A stretch of 64,000 nt of DNA from Prochlorococcus marinus str. MIT 9314. GTDB lineage: Bacteria; Cyanobacteriota; Cyanobacteriia; PCC-6307; Cyanobiaceae. Of this stretch, positions 33,593 through 44,136 are shown piece after piece. The DNA lies in contig NZ_JNAO01000012.1 of assembly GCF_000760035.1 (NCBI RefSeq), positions 124,001 to 188,000 of the forward strand, written 5' to 3'. How positions within the stretch are numbered: position 1 is the first letter of the stretch; each line of letters starts with the position of its first letter. Both the position numbers and the translations under genes were made by a program. The notes under the pieces are model-generated. The model saw only the letters and a program-made list of their open reading frames with translations, was not told the DNA's origin and did no database searches.

Positions 33593-35026
33593 ATGGCTAA
33601 AGATGCACTAATAGTCAAAACAACTCCTCTGCCTCAAAGTAGAATTTCATTCGAATTAGAAATACCATCTGAGACATGCAAAACGTGTGTAAATGAAACA
33701 ATCAGTTCTATCAGTCGTTCGGCTAAAATTCCGGGATTTAGACTTGGTAAGATTCCTAAACAAGTCTTAATCCAAAGAATTGGCATCACGCAATTACACG
33801 CTTCTGCTCTAGAAAAAATTATTGATAAATCATGGCAAGAAGCGTTAAAAATAAAATCTATAGAGCCACTAAGTGAGCCAGAATTGATAGATGGATTTGA
33901 ATCTTTACTTGCAAAGTTTAGTCCTGAAAAATCACTTAAGGTTACTCTTCAAACTGATATTGCCCCAGAATTAAAACTTAAAAAATCCAAAGGACTAAGT
34001 GTTGAAATATCAAATACAAAGTTTGATCCTAAGTCAATAGATGAAGCGCTAGAAAAATCTAGAAATCAGTTTGCAAACATTATTCCAGTTACCAATAGAG
34101 CAGCAAAATTAGGAGATATTGCTGTAGTTAGTTTCAAAGGAAAATATAAAGATTCTGGTAAAGAGATTGATGGTGGAACAAGTGAATCAATGGATCTTGA
34201 GTTAGAAAAGAACAAAATGATTCCTGGTTTCGTTGAGGGAATCGTAAAGATGAAAATTGGTGATACTAAAACACTTAACCTTAAATTTCCTGATGATTAT
34301 TCTCATGAGGATTCAAGAGGCAAAGAAGCAATTTTTGAAGTAAATCTTAAGGATCTTAAGGAAAAAGAATTGCCTGAACTTAATGACGATTTTGCAAAAC
34401 AGTCTGGCAACAAAGAATCATTAAAAGAGTTAAAGAAAGATATTGAGAAGCAACTTAAAGACAATTTTGAAAAAACTCAAAAAGATATCAAAATTGAAGC
34501 TTTATTAGATGCTTTAACAAACGAATTGGTTGCTGAAATTCCAAAATCTATGATTGATATAGAAGTGAGGAATAATATTGAACAAACCGCTCAAAGATTT
34601 GCTCAACAAGGTCTTGATGTAAAATCTACTTTCACTCCGGAATTAGTTAAGTCATTAGCAGAGTCCACAAGGCCTCAAGCTGAAAAAAATGTTCAAAGAA
34701 ATTTAGCTTTAAAAGCATTAGCTGAAACAGAAAACATCAAAGTCGAGAAAGATGAAATTGATTTAAAAATGAAAGATTATGAAGCTGCAATCTCTCAATC
34801 TTCAAAACAAATAGATATTAAAAGATTAACAGAAGTAGTAAGTAACGATCTACTCAAAGAAAAATTAATAATTTGGCTTGAAGAAAATTCTGAAGTAAAA
34901 GAAAAAACTACAAAAACTTCTAAAGCTACAAAAACCTCCAAAACATCAAAAGCCGCAAAATCTGGGACTAAAACAACAGGAACTACAAAAACTACAAAAA
35001 CTCGAAATAAAAAAGAAAAAAAATAA
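33593..35026 (+). CDS. tig: Trigger factor (ribosome-associated chaperone, peptidyl-prolyl isomerase)
   Basis: Trigger factor binds at the ribosome exit and folds nascent chains. The 477-residue protein has the ribosome-binding signature IPGFRLGKIPKQVL (the GFRxGKxP loop) in the N-domain, an FKBP-type isomerase domain at about 170-250 (GDIAVVSFKGKY, MIPGFVEGIVKMKIG), and the helical C-domain. The last 35 or so residues are a repetitive Lys/Thr/Ser tail ending RNKKEKK, beyond the usual family end. It leads tig-clpP-clpX, the standard bacterial arrangement. Confidence 0.96.
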   Translation: MAKDALIVKTTPLPQSRISFELEIPSETCKTCVNETISSISRSAKIPGFRLGKIPKQVLIQRIGITQLHASALEKIIDKSWQEALKIKSIEPLSEPELIDGFESLLAKFSPEKSLKVTLQTDIAPELKLKKSKGLSVEISNTKFDPKSIDEALEKSRNQFANIIPVTNRAAKLGDIAVVSFKGKYKDSGKEIDGGTSESMDLELEKNKMIPGFVEGIVKMKIGDTKTLNLKFPDDYSHEDSRGKEAIFEVNLKDLKEKELPELNDDFAKQSGNKESLKELKKDIEKQLKDNFEKTQKDIKIEALLDALTNELVAEIPKSMIDIEVRNNIEQTAQRFAQQGLDVKSTFTPELVKSLAESTRPQAEKNVQRNLALKALAETENIKVEKDEIDLKMKDYEAAISQSSKQIDIKRLTEVVSNDLLKEKLIIWLEENSEVKEKTTKTSKATKTSKTSKAAKSGTKTTGTTKTTKTRNKKEKK

Positions 35027-35091
35027 TTTATGAAATTTCCTACTAATTAAACAAAAACCCCCTAAATTATTCATAAGACTCAAACTAAGTT

Positions 35092-35736
35092 GTGAACTCA
35101 GAAAAAAAACATTTAATCCAAAGCTCAATAAGTTCTTACGAAAGTAATCATAAGACTATTGCCGCTGTTCCAACTGTTATAGAACAATCAGGTAGAGGAG
35201 AAAGAGCTTTTGATATATATTCAAGGTTATTGAGGGAAAGAATAATTTTTTTAGGTACTGGAATTAATGATCAAGTATCTGACTCCCTTGTTGCACAATT
35301 ATTATTTCTTGAAGCTGAAGATCCCGAAAAAGACATACAAATATATATTAATTCTCCTGGAGGCTCAGTAACTGCAGGAATGGCCATTTATGACACCATG
35401 CAACAAATATCGCCTGATGTAGTGACAATATGTTTTGGGGTAGCCGCAAGTATGGGGGCATTTCTACTTTCTGGAGGAGCAAAGGGGAAAAGATTAGCTT
35501 TACCTAATTCTAGGATTATGATTCATCAACCTCTAGGAGGTGCGCAAGGTCAAGCAGTAGAGATTGAAATACAAGCTAAAGAAATACTTTTTCTTAAGAA
35601 AACATTAAATTCACTTTTAGCTGAACATACTGGTCAACCTTTAGAAAAAATTAATGAAGATACAGAAAGAGATTACTTTTTATCCCCCTCAGAAGCAGTC
35701 GAATATGGATTAATTGATAAAGTTATCAAAAAGTGA
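35092..35736 (+). CDS. clpP: ATP-dependent Clp protease proteolytic subunit ClpP
   Basis: ClpP is the barrel-shaped serine peptidase fed by ClpX. The 214-residue protein has the catalytic triad Ser120 ([11 protein letters not shown]), His145 ([10 protein letters not shown]) and Asp194 (ERDYFLSP). Its GTG start at 35092 gives an N-terminal leader of about 30 residues before [13 protein letters not shown]; a later start is possible but no good ATG exists before that motif. It lies 65 bases after tig and 105 bases before clpX. Cyanobacteria carry several clpP paralogues; this linkage fits the ClpP partner of ClpX. Confidence 0.95.
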   Translation: MNSEKKHLIQSSISSYESNHKTIAAVPTVIEQSGRGERAFDIYSRLLRERIIFLGTGINDQVSDSLVAQLLFLEAEDPEKDIQIYINSPGGSVTAGMAIYDTMQQISPDVVTICFGVAASMGAFLLSGGAKGKRLALPNSRIMIHQPLGGAQGQAVEIEIQAKEILFLKKTLNSLLAEHTGQPLEKINEDTERDYFLSPSEAVEYGLIDKVIKK

Positions 35737-35841
35737 CAAGGGGTCCTGATTTTTTAAGAATATGATGACGAATCGATATTTATGAGCAATCCTAGTGAAT
35801 AGGGAATATTTCACACCTTTCACTTTAAAAACTTATAATCG

Positions 35842-37209
35842 ATGGCTAAATTCGACGCCCATCTTAAATGTTCATTTTGCGGGAAGTCACAAGACCAAGT
35901 AAGAAAGCTTATAGCTGGTCCTGGGGTTTATATCTGTGATGAGTGCATAGACCTTTGTAATGAGATTCTCGATGAAGAACTACTTGATAATCAAGCGAAC
36001 ACAAACAACTCTCCACAAGTAAAAAAGAAATTACCAACTGATAATCCAAAAAAATCTGTTCCTTTAGAATTAACCTCAATTCCTAAGCCATTAGAAATAA
36101 AAAGTTTTCTAGATAATCAAGTTGTTGGACAAGAATCTGCAAAAAAAATATTATCAGTAGCCGTATATAATCACTACAAGCGGTTAGCTTGGAAAGTTAA
36201 AGAAGACAGTAAAAATAGCAATTCAACTGATTCACAAGCAACTAAATTACAAAAATCAAATATTTTACTCATCGGCCCTACTGGAAGTGGAAAAACATTA
36301 TTGGCGCAAACTTTAGCAGAGTTTTTAGATGTTCCTTTTGCAGTAGCTGATGCAACGACTTTGACAGAAGCTGGATATGTTGGGGAGGATGTTGAAAACA
36401 TACTTTTAAGACTTCTACAGAAATCAGAAATGAATGTAGAACTAGCTCAAAAGGGAATTATTTATATTGATGAAATAGATAAAATTGCAAGAAAAAGCGA
36501 GAATCCTTCAATTACTAGAGATGTCTCCGGTGAAGGGGTACAGCAAGCATTATTAAAAATGCTTGAAGGAACAATTGCAAATGTGCCACCTCAAGGCGGA
36601 AGAAAACATCCTTATAATGACTGCATCCAAATTGATACGAGTCAAATACTATTTATTTGTGGGGGAGCTTTTATAGGTTTAGAGGATATCGTTCAAAAGC
36701 GTATGGGTAAACACTCTATAGGATTTACCACCAATTCAGATGAAAACAAAGTTGATACAAAAAAAATAGTAGATCCAAGAGATTCCCTGAAAAATTTAGA
36801 ATTAGATGACTTAGTGAAATATGGTCTAATTCCCGAATTTATTGGAAGAATTCCGGTTTGTGCTGTATTAGATCGTCTTACTAAAGAAACTTTAGAATCT
36901 ATTTTGACTCAACCAAGAGATGCATTAGTAAAGCAATTCAAAACTTTACTAAGTATGGATAATGTTGAATTATCATTTGAGCCTGATTCTGTTGAAGCGA
37001 TAGCAAATGAAGCATACAAAAGAAAAACAGGTGCAAGAGCATTAAGATCAATAATTGAAGAACTAATGCTAGACATAATGTACACTTTGCCTTCTGAAGA
37101 AAATGTAAAAGAATTCACAATTACAAAAAAAATGGTAGATAATTTGTTCTCATCTAAAATTGTTAAACTACCTTCAGGCTCAAAAAGAATCATTAAAGAG
37201 TCTGCATAA
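35842..37209 (+). CDS. clpX: ATP-dependent Clp protease ATP-binding subunit ClpX
   Basis: ClpX unfolds substrates and passes them to ClpP. The 455-residue protein has an N-terminal zinc finger (CSFCGKS then CDECIDLC, four Cys within residues 10-40), Walker A GPTGSGKT at about 145-152, the [11 protein letters not shown] Walker B segment, [16 protein letters not shown] for substrate translocation, the GRIP-containing FIGRIPV, and the sensor-2 [11 protein letters not shown] linker of about 40 residues joins zinc finger and AAA+ core. It is probably co-transcribed with clpP. Confidence 0.97.
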   Translation: MAKFDAHLKCSFCGKSQDQVRKLIAGPGVYICDECIDLCNEILDEELLDNQANTNNSPQVKKKLPTDNPKKSVPLELTSIPKPLEIKSFLDNQVVGQESAKKILSVAVYNHYKRLAWKVKEDSKNSNSTDSQATKLQKSNILLIGPTGSGKTLLAQTLAEFLDVPFAVADATTLTEAGYVGEDVENILLRLLQKSEMNVELAQKGIIYIDEIDKIARKSENPSITRDVSGEGVQQALLKMLEGTIANVPPQGGRKHPYNDCIQIDTSQILFICGGAFIGLEDIVQKRMGKHSIGFTTNSDENKVDTKKIVDPRDSLKNLELDDLVKYGLIPEFIGRIPVCAVLDRLTKETLESILTQPRDALVKQFKTLLSMDNVELSFEPDSVEAIANEAYKRKTGARALRSIIEELMLDIMYTLPSEENVKEFTITKKMVDNLFSSKIVKLPSGSKRIIKESA

Positions 37210-37266
37210 AATTAGAGTTTAATTTTTTTAATTGAATCCCTAATTTTTCTAATTAATGAAAGATAA

Positions 37267-39042
37267 ATGCCAAATATACATAAGCCTTTTCATCAAAAAT
37301 ATAGACCAAACAACTTAGACGAATTGGTTGGGCAAAAATTTATATCCATTACACTAAAACAAGCTCTATTAACAAAAAAAATTGCTCCTGCATATCTTTT
37401 TAATGGTCCAAGAGGCACTGGAAAAACATCAAGTGCAAGAATATTTGCAAAATCTCTAAATTGCCAGGCATTCGACCAACCTACGATAACTCCTTGTTGT
37501 AGATGTGACTTATGTAGACAAATTACAGATGGGAGCGCTCTAGATATTATCGAGATTGATGCAGCATCAAATACAGGAGTAGAAAATATAAGAGAAATTA
37601 TAGAAAGAGCGAGATTTGCACCTACTCAAGCGAGATGGAAAGTCTATGTAATTGATGAATGTCATATGCTTTCAACGGCAGCTTCAAATGCTTTACTAAA
37701 AACTATTGAAGAACCACCCTCAAGAGTTGTATTTATACTTGCGACGACAAATCCTGAGAGAGTATTAAATACAATAAAAAGTAGATGCCAAAAGTTTGAT
37801 TTTAGAAGAATAAGCCCTAGTGATATTTTTCAACATTTATCAGAAATCGCCGAAAAAGAATCCATTAATTACGAAGTTCAGGCGTTAAAAATGATTGCAA
37901 AAAGGTCTAATGGAGGTATGAGAGATGCACAAAGCCTCCTTGAACAATTGAATCTCTTACCAGAAGGGATAACAATCAATAATATCCAAAACCTCCTAGG
38001 AGAAGTATCAGAAAATGAATTAACAAATCTGATTAAATCATTGGTTGAGAATAAGCCAGAGTCATTAATTGACACCTGTAACAAATTATATGATGCTGGA
38101 AACGAACCTCTTCAAATAATTATCGGATTATTGAATATAACAAGAGATCTTTTATTACACACTACAAATAATAAATATTCAGATCTTTATTATACGTCTG
38201 ATGAATTTCGAGATGAGTTAGATAAAATCTCAAAAACAATAAATAAATCAACAATAATTAATTGGCATAATAATCTGAGAAATATCGAATATCAAATCAA
38301 ATCAAGTGATAATCCAAGGCTTTGGTTTGAAATTCATTTAACTGGTCTTCTAGATAGTCAAGAGATAAATAGTTTTGAAAATAAACAAGAAAGTAAAAAC
38401 AATACGACTGAGGAGAAGCATGAAAGTAGAAAAAACATTCCAATTAATAAAAAAAATATTTCAGATGAGATTCCAAAACCAAGTATCCAAGAAGAGATAA
38501 CTCACAAGGAATTGATCGAAAAAAAAGACGAAAAAGTAGAAAAATTTGAAGTTCTTGAAAAAGAGAGAATTGAAAATATTTCTGAAAATAACCAAGATAA
38601 TCCTGGATCAAATTTAAAAGATAAATGGGAATTAATTCTTTCTAAAGTAGAGTTACCATCAACAAAAATGTTACTTTCGCAACAAGCCGAACTTGAAAGT
38701 TTTGATTCGGAGAAAATCACAATTGCATTATCTCCAAACTGGGAAAGTATGATAAAAAGCAGAAAAGTTATAATTGAAAATACTGTAAAAAAGATATTTG
38801 GAGATGGAATAATACTTAATTTTTCGACCAAAAAATTAAATAAAGGTAACCCAACAAACACTCCAGAAATAACCCAAAATGAAGTAAATGATTCCCAGCC
38901 AATAAAAAAAATAGAACCAAAAATTAAAATAGATCCAAAAACTAATTCGTCAACAAAAATATCTAACGAGGAAACTTATGATGATAGTTCAAAAAATTTA
39001 GCAAATTTTTTTAATGGAGAAATTATAGACCTTGATGAATAG
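37267..39042 (+). CDS. dnaX: DNA polymerase III subunits gamma/tau
   Basis: DnaX is the ATPase of the clamp loader. The 591-residue protein has Walker A GPRGTGKT at 47-54, a zinc module CQAFDQPTITPCCRCDLC, DEVHML-like DECHMLSTAASNALLKTIEEPP, and the SRCQKFDF sensor region. From about residue 370 a charged, low-complexity linker rich in Lys and Glu leads to a C-terminal tau-like domain. No intein interrupts the ATPase domain, unlike in some cyanobacteria. Its 3' end meets the convergent glycosyltransferase gene with a gap of one base. Confidence 0.94.
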   Translation: MPNIHKPFHQKYRPNNLDELVGQKFISITLKQALLTKKIAPAYLFNGPRGTGKTSSARIFAKSLNCQAFDQPTITPCCRCDLCRQITDGSALDIIEIDAASNTGVENIREIIERARFAPTQARWKVYVIDECHMLSTAASNALLKTIEEPPSRVVFILATTNPERVLNTIKSRCQKFDFRRISPSDIFQHLSEIAEKESINYEVQALKMIAKRSNGGMRDAQSLLEQLNLLPEGITINNIQNLLGEVSENELTNLIKSLVENKPESLIDTCNKLYDAGNEPLQIIIGLLNITRDLLLHTTNNKYSDLYYTSDEFRDELDKISKTINKSTIINWHNNLRNIEYQIKSSDNPRLWFEIHLTGLLDSQEINSFENKQESKNNTTEEKHESRKNIPINKKNISDEIPKPSIQEEITHKELIEKKDEKVEKFEVLEKERIENISENNQDNPGSNLKDKWELILSKVELPSTKMLLSQQAELESFDSEKITIALSPNWESMIKSRKVIIENTVKKIFGDGIILNFSTKKLNKGNPTNTPEITQNEVNDSQPIKKIEPKIKIDPKTNSSTKISNEETYDDSSKNLANFFNGEIIDLDE

Positions 39043-39043
39043 A

Positions 39044-40345
39044 TTAAACTCCAGTATGAAGAGTCTTTCTCCAGAGTATCTTTTTTGGAAAAACAGACAT
39101 CTTTATAGTTACCCAAGGGATTACTAAAAACCAATGTGATAAATAAAAAACCGATACAAATACCATCAAAAAATTGCTTTTTTGCAATACAGGTACTTCA
39201 CTTTTACAAGAAGAACCGTACCAAAACGCAATTCCAGATAACATAAAAGCTGTAAATGAAATAGGCCAGTAAATTGGTGAATCTAAAAAAGCAACACTGA
39301 AAACTAAATCAAAAATAGAAATGATTGGTAATGCATATTGCAAGATGAAAAAGTAAGTTAAATCAAATTTCTGCAAATAATCAATTTTATTAGTAAATAA
39401 TTGATCTCCATAATCGAAGAATCTTTGCAACCCCCCCTCTGCCCATCTTTGCCTTTGGGCTAATAAAGCATTTAAATTCTCAACTGCCTCCTCCATGACT
39501 GGAGGATCCCATAAGATTCCAATTCTAGATTTTGATAATAATAATCTTAAACTCAAATCAAGATCATCTGTAACTGTATCTTCATTAAAAGCACCACATG
39601 CTAATAATGTTTCTTTCTTAATTAATTGACCATTTCCCCTTAATTCTGAAACTCCAGCAACTGATAATCTTCCATATTGAAAGATTGCATCCATAGCCAT
39701 CTCCATTGACTGACAGGAAGTTAAAAAATTCTTACTTACATTTGTTACTGATTTTCTTAGTTGAACTGCAGACCAATCACCCTCTTCTACAAAACTAAAT
39801 AACCTTATCAAAGAATCTTGTTTTAATTCAGCATCAGCATCCAAAACTAATAACCATTCACCATGGGTAAATTTCAAGGCATAATTCAAAGCTCCTGACT
39901 TTCCTCCTCCTGCATTTGGAGAACGACTTATGACTTTTAGCTTGGCATATTTTCTAGATAATCGATCTAAAATTAAAGGCGTCTTATCAGAACTACCATC
40001 ATCGATTATGTAAATATTTAATTTATTTGTTGGATAATCTAAACTAAATAATTTTTCAACTAATCTTGATATGACATTCTCTTCATCTCTAGCTGCGACT
40101 AAAATATCAAGCACAGGTAACTCTTTATTACTTATTCTTCTGCTTACAGTATTTAAAACAGTGTTCCTTTTGAAATTTCTAGAAATAACTATTAAACCGT
40201 AAAAAACAATCACAAAAGAAATAGTCAATATCATGTAAAAGAAATTTTCGATATTGCTAGCATGAGGAATAAAAGCTACTAAAAAACAAGCACTAAGAAA
40301 TATAAGCGACTTCAATCTTCGATTTTTATAAAAACCCTTACTCAT
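39044..40345 (-). CDS. Membrane GT2-family glycosyltransferase
   Basis: A 433-residue processive-type glycosyltransferase with two N-terminal membrane spans (about 10-55), a cytosolic GT2 domain (about 75-310) and two or three C-terminal spans. The GT2 motifs are all present: DILVAARDEEN, DDGSSDKT, VLDADAE as the D-x-D, TDDLDLSLRL as the catalytic Asp segment, and QRQRWAEGG, the Q-x-x-R-W of BcsA/hyaluronan-synthase-like enzymes. The sugar and product are unknown; a cell-surface glycan or glycolipid is likely. It follows the SpoIID-domain gene by 12 bases on the same strand. Confidence 0.85.
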   Translation of the reverse strand: MSKGFYKNRRLKSLIFLSACFLVAFIPHASNIENFFYMILTISFVIVFYGLIVISRNFKRNTVLNTVSRRISNKELPVLDILVAARDEENVISRLVEKLFSLDYPTNKLNIYIIDDGSSDKTPLILDRLSRKYAKLKVISRSPNAGGGKSGALNYALKFTHGEWLLVLDADAELKQDSLIRLFSFVEEGDWSAVQLRKSVTNVSKNFLTSCQSMEMAMDAIFQYGRLSVAGVSELRGNGQLIKKETLLACGAFNEDTVTDDLDLSLRLLLSKSRIGILWDPPVMEEAVENLNALLAQRQRWAEGGLQRFFDYGDQLFTNKIDYLQKFDLTYFFILQYALPIISIFDLVFSVAFLDSPIYWPISFTAFMLSGIAFWYGSSCKSEVPVLQKSNFLMVFVSVFYLSHWFLVIPWVTIKMSVFPKKILWRKTLHTGV

Positions 40346-40357
40346 AAAAGTAAATTG

Positions 40358-41911
40358 TTAATTACTTAACTTCCATTGAGACAATATCTCAAATTTTTTT
40401 AGTTTTGCACTTCGATAGTAATGATTCAATATTTGTTCATAAGAGAATCCTAATTTAGCCATTTCAATTGCTCCTGACTGAGATAAACCTACACCATGAC
40501 CGAAGCCTCCTCCTCTCAAAAGCCATAAATCATCACTTAATTTATTAATAGTAAACAAATTACTAGGTATAAAATTTAATACCCTTCGAATATCATCTTT
40601 AACAAGAACAATAGATTTATTACCCTTGTCCGTTTTTATTTCCAATTTTGTCACTCTGCCACTAGACCCACGTTCAATAGAATTTAAATCAAAAACATCT
40701 TCATTAATATTTATAAGTTTGTTTTTAATTAACTTTTCTTTAATTTCAAGATTAGAAATTTTCTTATTCCATCGAAAAAGAGAATGATTACTCCCATAAA
40801 ACTGTTCTTCATCAAAATCTAAAAAATTATTTAAATAAGATTCATTTGTAATTGGAAGTTTAAAAATTTTACTTAATGCTTTAGAACCATCAATGATTGA
40901 ATTGAAATAAGAATAATCTTGAATTTGCCAAGACTCGCTTGCAGTAGCAGATACTCCACCATTAGAACCATGATAAAAGGCATTTATTGGTTGATTTTCA
41001 TGAGTAAGAATTAAATTTGAAGTTTCGTTTATGGCTTTTTGTACTTTTTTATATGAAATTTCAGAAGGCTTATAAACTTGGCATTGAATGCTTACACATA
41101 AATGATATTTATCCATATTAAATCTATCAGAATTAAATATGCCCCAAGTTCTTGCAATAACTGCTTGAGCCTTGAGTGCTTCTAAAGGAGAATTCGGTCC
41201 AATTTCATATGGCAAAACACCTTCTAAATAGTCATCAAATTCAATTTTTTGAACTAAGGTCCAAGTTCCATATAAATCCTTTATTAAATAAAAATTTTTG
41301 CCAAAATTAACACCATTTATTTTTATTTTCTCTTCAGAATAAATATAAATAGGACCTTCAAGTTTCATACCACTATAGTCATTTCTAAGAACGGGAGTAA
41401 TTTGAAAATTTTTTATTTTTCTGAAAATCTTATTGTTTAATTCAAACTCTGGCAGATCATCTTGAAATGGAATCCATACTTCCCAATTTTTAGGGTAGGC
41501 AACAGTCGTCTCAAATCCTTTATCTCTTAGTTTCTCTGATTGTTTTTTTGCCGATTCATAGCTAGCAAAAGGACCAAAAACAATTCTTTCAATTGTTTTT
41601 GGATTTTTTACGGGAATATCCGCCCATGTAATATTTATCTGTTTTGATTTATGTTTAATACCGTTAGACGATATCAAGTTTAAAAAACCTTTATTAGTTG
41701 TAAAGTTTATATTCTTTTTCTCCGAAAAACTATCATTCTCCCCACCTAAATATTGCTTTAAACCAATTAAAAATTTTCCTTTTTTAATTTCATTATGGAG
41801 TTCAACCTTTAGCAATTCTTCCCCTTTTGCATGTGAAATAAATTTAGTGTTTATTATTAAAAGAGAAATACAGCCTAAAAATAAGTTTAAAAAGGTAAAT
41901 GTAAGTTTCAT
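40358..41911 (-). CDS. SpoIID/LytB-domain secreted protein
   Basis: A 517-residue protein with a hydrophobic N-terminal signal segment (residues 4-20). A region at about 105-150 (ERIVFGPFASYESAKKQSEKL then GFETTVAYPK, cited here in pieces) looks SPOR-like, a fold that binds denuded peptidoglycan. The SpoIID domain follows, with YLEGVLPYEIGPNSPLEALK, AQAVIARTW, NAFYHGSNGGVSATASESW and GGFGHGVGLSQSGAIEMAK. SpoIID is a lytic transglycosylase for denuded glycan in spore-formers; in cyanobacteria a wall-remodelling role is inferred. It is linked to the glycosyltransferase gene. Confidence 0.85.
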   Translation of the reverse strand: MKLTFTFLNLFLGCISLLIINTKFISHAKGEELLKVELHNEIKKGKFLIGLKQYLGGENDSFSEKKNINFTTNKGFLNLISSNGIKHKSKQINITWADIPVKNPKTIERIVFGPFASYESAKKQSEKLRDKGFETTVAYPKNWEVWIPFQDDLPEFELNNKIFRKIKNFQITPVLRNDYSGMKLEGPIYIYSEEKIKINGVNFGKNFYLIKDLYGTWTLVQKIEFDDYLEGVLPYEIGPNSPLEALKAQAVIARTWGIFNSDRFNMDKYHLCVSIQCQVYKPSEISYKKVQKAINETSNLILTHENQPINAFYHGSNGGVSATASESWQIQDYSYFNSIIDGSKALSKIFKLPITNESYLNNFLDFDEEQFYGSNHSLFRWNKKISNLEIKEKLIKNKLININEDVFDLNSIERGSSGRVTKLEIKTDKGNKSIVLVKDDIRRVLNFIPSNLFTINKLSDDLWLLRGGGFGHGVGLSQSGAIEMAKLGFSYEQILNHYYRSAKLKKFEILSQWKLSN

Positions 41912-42003
41912 AAATTAGAACTTTCCTTAATTAATTAAAAACTTTAATTTGCACCAATGCATATAAAGGTTTAGATTATTCTAATCAAACACATTTGACT
42001 TAA

Positions 42004-42201
42004 ATGTCTAAACTAAAAACTCGTAAATCAGCTTCCAAAAGATTTAAAGCTACTGCGACGGGTAAATTCATGAGAAGAAGAGCTTTCCATAATCATTTAC
42101 TTGATCATAAAAGCTCAAAATTAAAAAGACATCTCTCAACAAAAGCCGTAGTTGATGAAAGAGATGCTGATAATGTAAGATTAATGATTCCATACGCATA
42201 A
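42004..42201 (+). CDS. rpmI: 50S ribosomal protein L35
   Basis: A 65-residue, very basic protein, starting [20 protein letters not shown] with the family segment [17 protein letters not shown]35 sits in the large subunit near L15. rplT follows after 28 bases, the usual pairing. infC, the frequent third member, is elsewhere in this window. Confidence 0.97.
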   Translation: MSKLKTRKSASKRFKATATGKFMRRRAFHNHLLDHKSSKLKRHLSTKAVVDERDADNVRLMIPYA

Positions 42202-42229
42202 ATCTTTAACCAATTTTTATTAGATATTC

Positions 42230-42577
42230 ATGGCACGGGTAAAAAGAGGCAACATAGCCAGAAAAAGAAGAAACAAAATCTTAAATCTTGCAAAAGGTTT
42301 TAGAGGCGGCAACAAAAATCTTTTCAGAACCGCAAACCAAAGAGTGATGAAAGCTCTTTGTAATGCTTATAGGGATAGAAGAAGAAGAAAAAGAGATTTT
42401 AGAAGACTTTGGATCTCTAGAATTAACGCATCTGCAAGGATAAATGGAACAAACTACAGCAAGTTAATAAATGGGATGAAAAATGCAGAAATTATCATCA
42501 ACAGAAAAATGCTTGCTCAATTAGCCTTAAACGATCCTAAGTGTTTTGAAAAAATTGTTTCTTCAGTTAGTCAGTAG
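42230..42577 (+). CDS. rplT: 50S ribosomal protein L20
   Basis: A 115-residue basic protein that binds 23S rRNA early in assembly. It starts [20 protein letters not shown] and contains [32 protein letters not shown] and [17 protein letters not shown], all family hallmarks. L20 represses its own operon in several bacteria; no leader structure could be judged here. A TPR gene follows after 34 bases. Confidence 0.97.
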   Translation: MARVKRGNIARKRRNKILNLAKGFRGGNKNLFRTANQRVMKALCNAYRDRRRRKRDFRRLWISRINASARINGTNYSKLINGMKNAEIIINRKMLAQLALNDPKCFEKIVSSVSQ

Positions 42578-42611
42578 AAAAAAAGAATATAATCTAGAAA
42601 AATTATAAATA

Positions 42612-43169
42612 ATGGAAATATCTTCCTTTCAATCTTATTTAATAATTCTTTTTGTTGTATTAATAATAATTTCTATTTTTGTATTTAGACAATTTTTAAA
42701 AACAAGAAGTGAAGAATTAAATTTAGTAAAATTCGAGCAGAAAGGTTTAGATTCTCTCACTCAAGCTGCAGAATTATATGAATTTGGGTCTATTCAGATA
42801 AAAAAAAGATTATATTCTGAAGCTTCTAAAACTTTTTTAAAAGCAATTGAAAATTATGAAAATGAACCTGATGAAGCCAAAGCGATAATAAATAATGCTT
42901 TAGGATTTTCTTATGCTGCTCAAAATGAATTTAAGAAAGCAATTAAACACTATAAATCTGCCATAAAATCACTTCCAGAATATCCTATAGCTCTAAATAA
43001 CCTCGCATCAGCACAACAGCGTTTACTTGAGTATGACTTGGCATATGAAACTTATCAAAAGGTTTTGGTGATTGATCCAAAAAACAAAACAGCAATTAAA
43101 AAAAGTAAGGAGTTAGAAAAAAGAAACAATTATGAACCTTATAAAGGTATTAAAGATAAGGGATTCTAA
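42612..43169 (+). CDS. Membrane-anchored TPR protein
   Basis: A 185-residue protein with an N-terminal membrane span (about residues 8-27) and then three tetratricopeptide-like repeats, for example at [40 protein letters not shown] and [20 protein letters not shown]. TPRs act as protein-docking scaffolds. The span suggests anchoring to plasma or thylakoid membrane with the repeats in the cytoplasm. The gene lies between rplT and thiG on the same strand, two bases before thiG. The partner is unknown. Confidence 0.82.
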   Translation: MEISSFQSYLIILFVVLIIISIFVFRQFLKTRSEELNLVKFEQKGLDSLTQAAELYEFGSIQIKKRLYSEASKTFLKAIENYENEPDEAKAIINNALGFSYAAQNEFKKAIKHYKSAIKSLPEYPIALNNLASAQQRLLEYDLAYETYQKVLVIDPKNKTAIKKSKELEKRNNYEPYKGIKDKGF

Positions 43170-43171
43170 AT

Positions 43172-43966
43172 ATGGAACATTATTCTTCTTTACTAATTGG
43201 TGGAAAACAATTTTCCAGTAGATTATTGGTTGGTACTGGCAAATACAAATCTACTCAAGATATGGTGGAAAGTTTGTCAAATTCTGAAACGGAAATTATA
43301 ACCGTTGCTGTTAGAAGAATTAAAAATGATCAGACCGGAGAAAATTTACTCGAAAAAATCAACTGGGAAAAATACTGGATGCTTCCTAATACAGCTGGTT
43401 GTGTGAATTCCGATGAGGCAGTCAGAATAGCAATTTTAGGAAGAGAACTTGCAAAATTATCTGGTCAAGAAGAAAATAATTTTGTGAAGTTAGAAGTTAT
43501 TCCTGACAAAAAGTATTTGCTACCAGATCCAATAGAAACTCTTAAAGCAGCCGAAATTTTAATAAAAAAGGGTTTCGCTGTACTACCTTATATCAATGCA
43601 GATCCTATTCTTGCAAAAAGACTGGAAGAAATAGGTTGTGCAACTGTAATGCCACTGGGCTCTCCCATAGGCTCCGGGCAAGGTTTGTTAAATTTATCAA
43701 ATATAAGGATTATTATTGAGAATGCAAAAGTGCCAGTAATAATTGACGCAGGAATCGGGGTGCCTAGTGAAGCTTCTCAAGCCATGGAAATTGGAGCTGA
43801 TGGTGTCTTAATCAATAGTGCAATAGCACAAGCTGCAAATCCTCCTCTAATGGCCCAAGCGATAAATTATAGTGTGAAAGCTGGCAGGCAAGCTTTTCTG
43901 GCAGGAAGAATTAAAAAACAAGACTTTGCAGTAGCAAGTTCCCCGGAAAAAAATATATCTATCTAA
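43172..43966 (+). CDS. thiG: Thiazole synthase
   Basis: ThiG builds the thiazole phosphate of thiamine from deoxyxylulose phosphate, dehydroglycine and ThiS thiocarboxylate. The 264-residue TIM barrel has [12 protein letters not shown] near the start, the Schiff-base Lys106 in [22 protein letters not shown] and [32 protein letters not shown] (cited as separate segments [14 protein letters not shown] and [12 protein letters not shown]). The length is normal. No TPP riboswitch is visible in front; the gene is two bases behind the TPR gene. Confidence 0.96.
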   Translation: MEHYSSLLIGGKQFSSRLLVGTGKYKSTQDMVESLSNSETEIITVAVRRIKNDQTGENLLEKINWEKYWMLPNTAGCVNSDEAVRIAILGRELAKLSGQEENNFVKLEVIPDKKYLLPDPIETLKAAEILIKKGFAVLPYINADPILAKRLEEIGCATVMPLGSPIGSGQGLLNLSNIRIIIENAKVPVIIDAGIGVPSEASQAMEIGADGVLINSAIAQAANPPLMAQAINYSVKAGRQAFLAGRIKKQDFAVASSPEKNISI

Positions 43967-44136
43967 TTCTCTAAATTGAGAAAAGTTTAAAAAGAAAGTA
44001 AAAATTTATTATTTGCTTTTATTTATCGTATTAAGAAAGAAGATTTGAAACTATTTACAATGTTTTTTCGCAAAGTGGAAGCACGCTGTAGTAATTTAAT
44101 AAATATATTATGAATCTTTTAATTCTGGAGTTCTGA

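Noticed and set aside
35834-35839. TATAAT just upstream of clpX as its promoter
   Set aside because: It ends two bases before the clpX ATG, so transcription from it would start inside the gene.
37900-38960. A programmed frameshift in dnaX producing a short gamma form
   Set aside because: A-runs are everywhere in this AT-rich gene, and no A-AAA-AAG with a flanking stem could be singled out, so the claim cannot be supported.
43967-43982. A hairpin TTCTC-N6-GAGAA right after the thiG stop, as a terminator
   Set aside because: The stem has only five base pairs and is not followed by a T-run, so it is too weak to call an intrinsic terminator.
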